64,000 bases of DNA from Adiantum capillus-veneris. Taxonomy: Eukaryota > Streptophyta > Polypodiopsida > Polypodiales > Pteridaceae. Where the stretch lies: assembly GCA_014529385.2 (NCBI GenBank), contig CM043960.1, positions 126,144,043 to 126,208,042 on the forward strand, read 5' to 3'. The notes beneath the pieces were generated by a model, which was not told where the DNA came from, did not search any database, and saw only the letters and a program-made list of their open reading frames with translations. Below are positions 34,430-44,447 of the stretch, in pieces (position 1 is the stretch's first letter; every line of letters starts with the position of its first letter). A program made the position numbers and the translations under genes.

Positions 34430-34986
34430 TATTTTTAAAGTTTTTTTTATCGATAATAAGTAAAATTAAAAAGAAAATAGCAAAATAAACCCAAAAAATC
34501 CTCAAAAATCACAATAACTCAAAAACATCACCGCAAAACACTATGTACACTCACATGCAATTTTTTGGCTGGATTTCTCCGTTTTATCAATATTTTGTCC
34601 GAAAAATGGCTATTTTTACATATATACACACACCTAGAGGCCTAATTTGGCATTTGGTCCCATATGCTTGTAGATTCGTGTTGTATCAGGACATATGTAC
34701 TTAGGTTAGTCCAGAAAATTTCGCAATCAAACGAAAACCCTTCAAAATAGTCGAAAAACATGCCCTTTTTTTCTCTTTTCACCTTCATTGGGTCCGCATT
34801 GAGAATGCCTCCCCCCCTCCTAGTCGGAGTCCTCCCGGACGACAAGGTATCGCCTCGGGGTATGTACAGTGCATGGGTTAAAAATTGTGCTAATGTGCGG
34901 CCTTGTAATGTGGCCTGATCTGATGCATACTCAATCAATGCGTGGAAAAATTAATGCTGTGCGAGAGGAGGGAATAAGCAAGATGC
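34430..34986 (-). other. Element C 3' untranslated region with internal polypurine tract
   Basis: The minus strand matches the region after the W-[IV]-P-K ORF in A (44050-44400) and B. Shared blocks include TGCCAATAAGCA, the segment ending GCGATACC.TGTCGT, and a purine run (AGGAGGGGGGGGAGG) at about 34807-34821 followed by CATTCTCAATG. A short open frame across it (34642-34938) has no conserved protein character. Confidence 0.6.
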
Positions 34987-35292
34987 TTATTGGCATTCGA
35001 CGTCGAGGTTTCTTGTTTGTTGTTGATTTGATTGGCGGATTTTCTTTGCAAGTAAAAGTTGTAACTCCACAGCTCTTTCCTTGATCGTCTTCTTTGCAAA
35101 AGTTGTTTGGTTTGTCGCTACTGTCGATATGGCCGTGGTTGTTTCCGTGGATGGAAATGTCATGTCCGTTGTAGCTATAATCTTGTTCTCTGTTAATTGC
35201 CCTTTGGAGTTTTGTTGTGGAGGCTTTTGTAGGTTTATTGCGTCGTCCTTGGTCGTCATTGTTGTTCTACTGATCGGCACCCACATAGATCA
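34987..35292 (-). pseudogene. Element C W-[IV]-P-K ORF, C-terminal part
   Basis: Open minus frame starting MWVPISRTT, i.e. another W-V-P-[KI] repeat, and ending NLDVECQ and a stop at 34987. If element A and one GTCTG copy are disregarded, this frame is in phase with 46850-47317, with one TGA at the junction. Composition is Thr/Gln/Lys-rich. Confidence 0.65.
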
Positions 35293-35297
35293 GTCTG

Positions 35298-36256
35298 TGT
35301 TGACCGCTGGGTCAACAACACAACATAACTCAAGTTTCATACCAAAGTCTTATCTTTTGCGAGTTATGAAATGCTGCGGATTATGGCTATAAACGTCATT
35401 TGTAATGAGTAGTTATTCTAGTTTCAGAAGCCGGGGTGCAATGGCACTTCCAGATTGTAAATACAAAGCCATTTGACCCTTTCAACCCCATTTTTTGTTA
35501 AACCTAAGGTAGCCTTAGTATATAAGGTACCTAGGTCATTTTGTAAAGGAGATTTTTTTTCATAATCAAAACTTAGCGTTGCCGTCTATTGTGTGTGAGA
35601 GAGAAAGAGAGTGAGCGTGAGCTTTATCCTCTCGCTACGCCTGGCTCGCTCAACACATTGGAGATCCGACTGCACCATTGTTGTAGGCTCGAGGAGAGCT
35701 ACGCGACAACGCCAAGCATTCCACGCGAGACAAAGCGCACACGCCGATGCATCTACGAGCTATTTGTGGCCATAAGTGTATCAAACGATGTCTGTTTTCT
35801 GCGTGCTAGTAGTCTATAGAATTGTGGCGACATAAGCTATGCATAGGTACTCATAAATTTCAGTTTCGGGCACTTTCAAAATTCTGCTATGTCATCCTAC
35901 GCGTTTTCCGCAGATGGGTTTAGAGTGAGGGTTTTGAGTGTAGAAGCTTAGGGACAGGTGTATCCTAGTGAGGGGATGGTGTTCCTTAAGTTTCGTATGA
36001 ATTTGGCATGATTAGGTGAGTTACCTTCCGTATGTGTGCATGTGGCTAGGTGGTGTAGTTGAGAGCAGTGAGGTTCTTGATTGTGGTTTAGTTGGACTTC
36101 CAGAGTGTTGTATGTGTAGGATGGTCTCAGCCTGACAAGCTAAAGAGATTTCCTCCGTGTGCCTATCGTGTCATCTGTGTCCTCGATTCACATTATGTTG
36201 ATCTAGGTAGTGTTTGCATGCACTTCATGGGTGTGTGAGTCGCTTCCCATCCAACA
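35298..36256 (+). repeat. Element A 5' LTR
   Basis: Starts TGTTGACC and ends CCAACA. The first 20 bases form a terminal hairpin (TGTTGACC...GGTCAACA). A TATATAAGG box lies near 35519-35527. A half-palindrome CATCCTACGCG is at 35893-35903. An open frame at 35589-35819 recurs in all three LTR copies but is LTR sequence and not a gene. Confidence 0.95.
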
Positions 36257-36257
36257 T

Positions 36258-36275
36258 TGGCGCCGCTGCCGGGGA
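36258..36275 (+). other. Element A primer binding site, tRNA-Asp type
   Basis: TGGCGCCGCTGCCGGGGA starts two bases after the LTR and is the complement of the 3' end of plant tRNA-Asp except for one base. This PBS class is common in plant Tat/Athila-type gypsy elements. Confidence 0.85.
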
Positions 36276-36799
36276 CACAAGGACCTAAGTAGGTTTCCTA
36301 CTAACACTCGTGTGATGGTTGCTTGATTTAGTTTCGGCTAAAGAAAGCGTTTTTCTCAAGTGGATCCGGAAGAGGATATTCCGCGATCAAGTGGATAGCC
36401 AGGAAGCGTGTGTCTTGCCGAGCGTCTGGGACTAGATAGGTTTAGTTAGGATCTGTGGATTAGAGTAGTTGTTGGTGGTCGAGTGATTTGTGAGGTGATA
36501 AAAGCCTTTACTAGTCCGTGTGTGGCAGTGAAGCGTTTTTCTACTCATAGATGCAAAACCCCATATGATTTGTAGGAGTAGCTTTAGGTAATAGATCCGA
36601 TCCCGATCTAGAGCTATTCAGCATTGAATTATTTGCTAAAGTGCTTGATTGCATTTGAAATCACGAAAAAGTGTGCTTTTGAGGGTAAAAATGCATTAAA
36701 CAAGCTTTTGTGGATATTTTTGTATGACTGATTGATGTTGTGCATATAAAAGAGCATTTGCAAGGGTTCTGTGAAGAAAACCTGCAATTCTGTAAACAT
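36276..36799 (+). other. Element A 5' leader before the palindrome array
   Basis: Non-coding sequence between the PBS and the first palindrome. No motif beyond a GA-rich segment near 36370. Confidence 0.5.
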
Positions 36800-38513
36800 A
36801 GACATCCTACGCGTAGGATGTCTCAAGGGGGTTCTGGAGACCAAATTTGAAAATTCTGACTGCACCAGTGGGTTCAGAGGATAGGTTTTACCCTAGTAAT
36901 ATATTGACTTGGGTGTTTTTCCCTATTTTTGTTGACCAAAAGCCAAAAGGCAGAGTCAGAAAACGTAAAATTTCAACAAAGGCTTAATTGAGTGATTTTT
37001 GCATGTTTTAGCAATTGTGAAGCATACTTGCACTTGCTGAGAGCATAAGGAAGCATCAGGGACACTTCAGTCTGAAAAAATTAGCAGTAGACATCCTACG
37101 CGTAGGATGTCTACATGGTGATCTGGTGGAAATTTTGAAATTCTGAGTTGACCAGTGTGTTCAAAAGGTAGGTTTTACCCTATTTTCACCTGGAAAGTGG
37201 AAATTTGACCAAATTTTGACAGATCAAAGCCAAAAGACGAGAAATTGCCAGACATCCTACTCAAATTGTGTCCAAGGCCTAATTTTGAGACCAAACCATA
37301 GGATGACTCCATAGGCATGTTCTAAATGTTGTATTGAGTGCATGTGATAAATTTCATCTCATTTGGGTCAGTGAAAGTGAAGATTGAACAGACTTTAGCG
37401 TTTTTGGACAGACAAAAGGCAAGAACAGCTAAAATTTGGGACTTTTGACATCCAAACCAAATTCTAAGCATACCACTAGGTTACTGACATCAAGGGGAAG
37501 CTATGGGACAAGTCTGGGGTCAAACAGGCCAAAAACACATCCTACGCGTAGGATGTCTTCTCTGTGATTTTGGACTCTAAACAAAATTCTGAGCATACCA
37601 CAGTGATCAGCACCTTAAGGAGAGTCTGTGGTTCAAATTTGGGGCAATTTTGAGCAAAAACACATCCTACGCGTAGGATGTCTAAGGCATGATTTAGAAG
37701 CCAAATTCAAACTGTGGACATAGCAGGGTGTTGTCTAGCCTTAGGCAAGCCTCCTAGTCAATTTTGGTCCAATTTGGAGTTGATTTGACTTAGGAATTCA
37801 TCAGAACAGACATCAGGCTTTTGGATCAGATTCTTGATCATTTGACCAACCTATAGGTGTCAGAATCAAAAAGTAAAAATAGTTGTGAGTTTAGCACATC
37901 AAGGGGAAGCTACAGTGCAAGTTTGAGTTGAAACAGAGCAAAAAGACATCCTACGCGTAGGATGTCTCCAGGGTCATATAAAGTGGTCAAAATTCTACTT
38001 TGGCCATATAGGGTGTCTCAAGGATTCCTGAATTTTTTTCAAAGGTGAATTTGGACCTTGTTTGGCCTATTTACCAAGCAAAGACAAGAATTGTCAGACA
38101 TCCTACTCTGAGAGTGCACTAGAAGCTCTTGCAGCCTAAATCTTGACCTATTGGCATCCAAACTCAATTTTGAGTATACCACTGGGTTGCTGAGCACTAG
38201 GAGAATCTTGGGATCAAGTTTGGACAAAATCTGAGCAGTTAGACATCCTACGCGTAGGATGTCTCCAGCTTGATTTAGGACTCCAAACTAACCTATGAGC
38301 ACACCACTGTGATTAGCACATCAAGGAGAAGCTGGGGTGAAAATTTCAAGTCATTCTGAGCAAAAAGACATCCTACGCGTAGGATGTCTCAAGGCCATTT
38401 TTAGGTCCAAATGAAATTCTGAGCATACCATTGTGTTGCTGGACTTAAGGGTAGTCTATGGACCAAATTTTGTTAAAATATGAGCATATAGACATCCTAC
38501 GCGTAGGATGTCT
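36800..38513 (+). repeat. Element A leader: array of eight 20-26 nt perfect palindromes and two half-sites
   Basis: Full copies with core ACATCCTACGCGTAGGATGT start at about 36800, 37089, 37535, 37660, 37944, 38241, 38367 and 38490. Left-arm half-sites GACATCCTAC lie at 37251 and 38097. Steps of 123-126 bp dominate at the gag-proximal end, and steps near 285-289 bp occur elsewhere. The palindromes sit in eroded tandem units with shared phrases such as TTCTGAGCATACCA and AGCACATCAAGG. The array lies wholly in the transcribed leader between PBS and gag. Confidence 0.97.
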
Positions 38514-38968
38514 CTAGTCCAGTTTTAGGGTCCAACTGTACTTTTGACCATACAGGAGTGTTCGCAGTCTCACAAAGATCCCAAATCTTCTTTTAAAATT
38601 GAATTTGGACTCATTTTGACGAGTCTAAACTGCAATTCATTGTTTTGGCCATAACTTTCACAAACGGTATCGGATCGGAAAAGTTTTTATATCAAAACAT
38701 AGCCTGAGAGCGGCTCTAGAGATCTTAGAGAAAAACTTGAACTAAATGTATGCCGATGGCAATCATTTAGTTCAACTTTGAAAAAAACGTCGTTTGAGGC
38801 CTCAAAATACATCCGCAAGTTAGGGGTGTCTGAAAGCGACAATTTACGAGAATTGTGACTAAACGGTTGCTGTTTTGGACATAGTTTCGACTTTTCCCTA
38901 ACCAAAGCACTTGAACACAGTGGACTAAGTCTACTTGAACCAAGCAAAAGCTCTTAAGCCCAGAAATC
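38514..38968 (+). other. Element A leader between array and first ORF
   Basis: Non-coding; no palindromes. Leads into the ATG at 38969. Confidence 0.5.
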
Positions 38969-39376
38969 ATGTCTACCCTAGATTCAAACGCAGCTTACAC
39001 AAGCTTGGAGATCCCGACGATAGAGGAATATCCTCCCACAATGGATCTTCCAAACTTGCAATTGATAAAGACCCATCTTGTTGAGAGAGTTTGGATGATT
39101 GGTCATGAGAGTGGAGGACTATATAGATACATTGACGACAATGAGGTCAATCTTTATAGGTGCTCAGATCCATACCTAGAAGAGATAACGGATTACAAGC
39201 TCTTATATGTCTACACATACGGAGTCGACTGTCAATGGAGATCTATAGTTGTCGACAAGTATGGACGAGAATACATAGTTGTAGAAAGCACAAATCTTCT
39301 TTCAAACCTGATAGAAGCTTCTTTGTTTGAAGGATTTGCATTCCTTTGGCACTCATATGCCCACAAACTGTTCTAA
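38969..39376 (+). pseudogene. Element A pre-gag domain
   Basis: 136 codons from ATG to TAA. The segment LYRYIDDNEVNLYRCSDPYL and then KLLYVYTYGVD matches, in order and spacing, IYKHESEGVVSYFRCKEPYP and KVLYLFSYE in element C (55238-55993). It is therefore a conserved N-terminal domain ahead of gag, not random. Gag begins in another frame before this one stops, so a frameshift separates them. Function unknown. Confidence 0.6.
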
Positions 39377-40401
39377 AAAGAGGTGGATATTTGGTCAATG
39401 AGGGACAACAAATGCCTCCACCAAACACGAGAATTCCTATAGGAATTCCAAGAAGAGAGGCACCAGGATTCCCTTCAAGAGAGATAACGAGAGAAGGATT
39501 GGGAGAGTCTCTGGTTAGACTTGTAGACAATCGACGAGTTAGACCATCCCAAGTCCAGAAATGGGTAAATAGAAAATACTCCGGTGATAAAGATCCGAGA
39601 GATCACGTAGCGGCTTTTAGAAGAGTGATTAGAGCAGAGGAAGTTTCAGATTTTGCGACACAGTTTGCGGGATTTGGATTGACTCTAGAAGATGATGCAG
39701 CTACATGGTTCGACTCGGTGGAAAAATGGGATTTTGAGACCCTAGATGAGCTATTTGAGGAGTTTATTGAAGAATTCTCGCCAAAAGGCATTGCTCACAA
39801 CACGGTCTCGCAAATCCATAGATTCAAACAGAAAGAGGATGAATCAGTACGCAAAGCATCATTACGGCTCAAGAGATATGTTAAGCTCTGTCCGAGAGCG
39901 GAATTACCTACGCAAGCACGACTGATGCTGATCTTTATCCAAGGAATGAGACATGCGGGCCTTCAGAAGGATCTGCATATGACAAGGAGGATGACGCTAA
40001 ACGAGTTGATCAAAGAAGCTCTTTATCTAGTGGATAACTGTGAGGCATACAAAGAAACGGACTTAAAGAGTCAAGGAGATGACACATCCTCTCAGCACAA
40101 TGTTTCACAGATAAGTGAGTCCATTGACAAGCCAACGGCACCTATTGATCAAGAAAGGCTTATCGACGACTTGGTTAAGAGGTTGATTCCTCTTGTAAGG
40201 TATGATTCGGGAGAGCTGAAGTGGTGTGAAATTGAGAGAAAATGGACGAACCATACGGAGGAAGAGTGCTATTATAACATGGAAATTGCTAGGGAGAGGT
40301 ATGTACAACCTGTTCCAGAAGCACCTACTCCACCTAGATACATTACGGGGAATGCGCCAGGACCAGTAGGAATTTTAAGGCCACAGCTTGTCTTAGGATA
40401 A
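39346..40401 (+). pseudogene. gag: Element A gag capsid region
   Basis: Open frame of 351 codons. The retrotransposon gag block includes VQKWVNRKYSGDKDPRDHVA, FAGFGLTLEDDAATWFDSVE and FIEEFSPKGIA, followed by VRKASLRLKRYVKLCP. An NDTTS-rich linker and KWTNHTEEECYY follow. The frame ends at TAA where element C has CAA (a C to T change), and it resumes beyond. Close relative of 53807-54735 in C. Confidence 0.85.
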
Positions 40402-41361
40402 CAACCTCCGCTGCCAGGTGCTAGAATGCAGGTAGACATGAGACACATGCCAATGATGGAAGCATCAAATAAACCAACGCCAGTACCAGCTACAATGTGG
40501 TATAGCAACCAAAGTGAGTACTGACCTTCGGAGCAACAAAATGTGAGAGAAACACATGGAGTGGTGAGGCCGGTACAACCTCCACCTCCTGGGTTTCAGT
40601 CGAAAGAAAGAAGGTATGAAATGGACGAAAGGACTTTGCGATTCATTGCAAATAGCGGCTTATCTAGGTCAAAGCTTGCTTATAGCCAAGAGGAAATGCT
40701 AAAAGAATCTCCTCAACCAAAGACAGATTGTCACAAAAGTCGTGACAACCACTTGGTCAAACAATGTCCTCATACGGAGATCACTGAAGTAAATGCCTAT
40801 TGTCTTGAGTGTGGCATCACTCACTTGATCCCCGATTGCCCGAAAAAACCAAACCAAATCAGGAAAATCATGACAAATGTATCAGGGATTGTTCAGCTCC
40901 CTAGTAGCTCAGAAAATGAAAATGTTGTACCAGTGCAAGTGGTTATGAGAGCACAAGCTCAAAAGAAAGCTGATGAGAATCCAAAGACAAAGAACACGGA
41001 AAGTGACATGAGTCCAAAGACAGATGATGGACCAAAGACAGACGCACCTAGTCAGAAAACCAAGAGCAAACAAAATAGTTGGAAAGCTAGAAAGACTAGG
41101 AGGAAAGCACGCAGGGAACGAGAGCAAAAATCCCTAGTTGAGAAGCTTACCGAAGCTCAGGAGAAGATAAAACAACATGAGGAAAAGCAGGTACCTTCTC
41201 TTACACAGATGGTTAAACCTCTAGAAGAACCATCCACGGATGAGAAACCGAGAAGTGCTAGTTCAGGAGGATCTGTGTTGGCAGAGAAGGTTACTGAGAT
41301 ATTAGATATCCTCTTGAAAGCCTATGATGTGAGGCTCAAAAACAACCAAACCTAAGAACAC
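40402..41361 (+). pseudogene. Element A gag nucleocapsid (zinc knuckles) and coiled-coil linker
   Basis: After further stops (TGA near 40524) the frame 40543-41355 has CHKSRDNHLVKQCP, a first knuckle whose second Cys is Ser, then CLECGITHLIPDCP, a CX2CX3HX4C knuckle. The X3 spacing is typical of Tat/Athila-type gags. A Lys/Arg/Glu-rich stretch (KARKTRRKARREREQKSLVE) of coiled-coil type leads on. It stops at TAA 41353-41355; element B has CAA here. Confidence 0.75.
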
Positions 41362-42765
41362 ATGTGGATGACATATCCCTATGTGGAACTAGAAAAGCAA
41401 AGGTTTGAAATGTGCAAGAAAATGATTCAAAAAGCCCAAGCTTTACTAGAACCACTAGTTGCAAAACGTGAGGATGTGATCCATGTCATGCCTACACAAG
41501 TAATCCCACCAAACCAGGAACTAAAAGAGCCAGATTCTAGTCATGAGCACAGACCAAACCTCAAAGACCCAGCATGAGAACCAAGGATAGTACTGAGTAC
41601 CACGGATAACTCTTCCGGGGGATTTCACCAAGCTATACCTGAGGATTTTAAAGAGATAGATGGTCTTGACGAATTGTGGAAACAAGTCAGAGAGGCCAAT
41701 GAAGCCGATGACCTAAGAAGACGAGTAGACAATACTAGTGATGAACGAGGAGTGTTTCTACCACCAATAGAGGAATTTGAGACTGGATCTCAAATGAATC
41801 TAGACGTGAGATCGTATTGGGGGGAAAAAGGATCTGTACAATCCATGGATAGTCAACCCCATTCGCTAAGAACATTACCGTCCTACATGGGAGAGTACGA
41901 GACCAAGTCAGATGTGGTTGCAGTCCCATCACAGAGACTGTTTCCCAACAAGGCCATCAATTCAAAGGGGCTAGTAGATATTCTATCTACCCCAGTCACC
42001 TGTACAATAATGTTAGCCGAGTTGCTCAGAATAAGACCAAACATGTGGGCTAATGTGGGTAAATGTCTAGAGAAAATTGGTGTAAAAACCCCAATGACTC
42101 GAATCGAGGAAAGCATCAAAGAGCTTGAAATGCCTCAACTAAATACTAGGCCAGTGCCATTAAACAAGGTACGCGAGTATTACGAGGGAGAAGATGGAAA
42201 CACCACCCTTCCTGTGGAATTCAATAATGTAAAAACCATGGCAATCCTTGACAGTGGAGCTGGTGTGGCCATTGCAACCAAAGAGGTTTGGAAAGAATGG
42301 GGAAAACCTGCCTTGATATCCACACGAATGACCCTGCAGCTTGCAAACGGACACAAGGAAAAGCCCCTAGGACTGCTAGAAAAGGTACTTGTTACTTCTT
42401 GTGGCATTGAATATGAATACACTTTTGCCGTTGTTGACTTTGGCAAGAAGAACAATTATGACATCATTCTGGGAAGACCATTCATGCGACAATTGAAAAT
42501 GGTCCAAGATTGGGGTTATGACCATATATACCTGAGACATATGGAAACCATAACAAAGATAAACTTGAGGGACCATAACTGTAAGGATGTGACAAGAACA
42601 CCGGTTGAGGAGTTTGATTCCGCCACAGTAGCAGGATCAGAACCTCCAGCTTGGTTAGGTAAGCCTAAAGACCTGTGGATGTGTGGAGCTTCACAATGTG
42701 GTAGCTTGAAACGTGAGGAATGTATCCTAGAGCGGGTTATAGAGGATAAGGACTATATCCCATAA
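41362..42765 (+). pseudogene. Element A aspartic protease region
   Basis: Frame reopens after 41355, with a stop at 41576-41578. The protease core reads AILDSGAGVAIATKEVW and, about 90 residues on, YDIILGRPFMRQL, both retropepsin signatures intact. A conserved leader (LPSYMGEYETKS, QLNTRPVPLNKV) and tail (WGYDHIYLRHMETITKINL) match B and C. The TAA at 42763-42765 replaces GAA of element B. It would process the gag polyprotein. Confidence 0.85.
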
Positions 42766-42810
42766 CCATTTCCTGAAGAAGAGTTAGAGCCTTTTGGATG
42801 GGAACACATC

Positions 42811-43971
42811 TTGGCTACTCTGGACGTGTGCGCCGTGGAGGATGCTCCCACAACAAAGTTTTGTGATGAAAATGGCTATGATGTCGTTCCTTATTTTGTA
42901 GTGAGTGTAATCCAGGAAAACGAAGAGAACCAGACATCAACAAGCTCTCGACATCAGGAAAAAACAAAGAAATGTGGAGAATCAAAAGATGAAGAAGACG
43001 ACGAGTTCTATGACTCTGTGGAACACTTCGAGCTTCAAGAAGATCAACGACCCGGGAATCAATGTCATCGCTACATGAATAAAGTGCATCAAAAGTGGAT
43101 TCCAAAGTCCTCGGTGAAGACACAGCCACCACAAGCATCCTCATACATGGCTCCTAATAATGATGCAAAGACTCAGCTAGGAGGAATACGACCAGAGCAA
43201 CGAGCTAACAATGCTCTAATCAATGGGCTAGAAAAGTCCTCCAAGAAACTATCACCCACGAGCAAACAGACAGTAACTTTCCACTACCAGCCAAAAAATC
43301 ATGGGAAAGTACAAGAAGTCAACCTTGCTGAGGATAGTAGCGATAGTGATGAATCTTACGACATCCCCTATCATCAACTCAGGCCATCACTATCACCAAC
43401 CCCTCCAGCAACAACCATGACAGGTCAAAAGAACAGGACAACAAGTCAAAGCCAAAGAGCTCGACAAATCTGGATACCAAAAAACCAGATCGGCCAAAAA
43501 CAGATATGGATCAAGAAGACAAAGATCTCTAATGACAAATCACAAGATCCAACACCAAAACAAAAACAAGGAAAGCGTGCACGAACGGGTAAGAATATCA
43601 CAAAGTCGCAAGCTTTCACAACTCAGGTTTGGGCTCCAAAGAAGTTGATTCAAGCACAAAAAAGTCAGGAATTCATTTGGATTCCAAAACAACCACAGTA
43701 TCAACTTTCAAAGCCTGAATCCCATCCCCAACCAAGCGTACAAGGGCTGAAGCAAAGACCACTGTTGACTCACACAACAAAAACGTGGATCCCAAAGAAG
43801 TCTCTTCAAACACAAACGAAGCACGGGCAAGTATGGGTTCCCATACGAGAGCTAGCAACAAAACAGCCAATAAACGCAAAGAAATGGGTCCCAAAGAATG
43901 ACAACAAAACGGTTGTTAGTGCATCGCCGCTTGAATTCTTACAATTCTTCCCACGATTACAGTATAGTTAG
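42811..43971 (+). pseudogene. Element A W-[IV]-P-K repeat region fused to the protease tail
   Basis: The frame starts with ATLDVCAVEDAPTTKFCDENG and an acidic EFYDSVEHFELQ, which in C precede RT. It then passes directly to KWIPKS and a Lys/Gln/Thr-rich tract. Eight W-centred motifs follow irregularly: KWIPK, IWIPK, IWIKK, VWAPK, IWIPK, TWIPK, VWVPI and KWVPK, all in the last 300 residues. The polyprotein ends LEFLQFFPRLQYS. Single W-V-P-K motifs occur in some plant copia gags, but a multi-repeat array after a gypsy protease is not familiar to me. RNA or nucleocapsid binding is only a guess. Confidence 0.8.
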
Positions 43972-44447
43972 AAGAGAGCAAGTCGCTTCAATCAAGCAAT
44001 GATACAGGAGCTTCAAAGACCATTACATTGCTTAGAATAGGAAGCCTCGCCAACAAATGCCAATAAGCAAATTGCTTATACCCACATCTTGCACAACATA
44101 AATCTTTTCCATGCATTGACTGTGTATGCATAATAGGGCTACATTACAAGGCCTGCATAGGCACAACTTTTAATTGCCCAAGCACAACACATACCCTTTG
44201 CGATACCCTGTCGTAAAGGATGACTCCAAATAGGAAGGGGGGAGGCATTCTGAATGTGGACCTAACATTATGACTATTAGAGGGCAATGTTTTGTGAGAT
44301 GCGTTGAATTTTTGCGTTTTATTGTGATAATTTTTTGACGAAATTTAGAGTATATGCCCTCATAGTAGTGTTACAGAGGAGTATGGGGACAAAATCCATA
44401 TATGAGCCCCTAGGGACATGTGTATAGTGTACATAGCATTTAGATTT
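43972..44447 (+). other. Element A post-ORF region with internal polypurine tract
   Basis: Homologous to C (34430-34986, other strand) and to B (about 60560-61028, other strand). Contains AGGAAGGGGGGAGG at 44235-44248 followed by CATTCTGAATG. It is too far from the 3' LTR to be the main PPT. Confidence 0.6.

Noticed and set aside
35589..35819. Open frame repeated at 46188-46412 and 58159-58383
   Set aside because: It lies in the R/U5 part of each LTR copy and owes its conservation to LTR identity.
36800..38513. CRISPR-like array of regularly spaced palindromic repeats
   Set aside because: Spacers are related to each other, spacing is 125-289 bp, the context is a plant retrotransposon leader, and no cas genes exist.
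42160..42576. Minus-strand frames across the element A protease, mirrored in B and C
   Set aside because: They are shadows of the conserved protease coding strand.
41000..43971. An endogenous plant pararetrovirus
   Set aside because: True LTRs, a tRNA-Asp PBS, PPT and 5-bp target duplications identify LTR retrotransposons; no movement-protein motif was seen.
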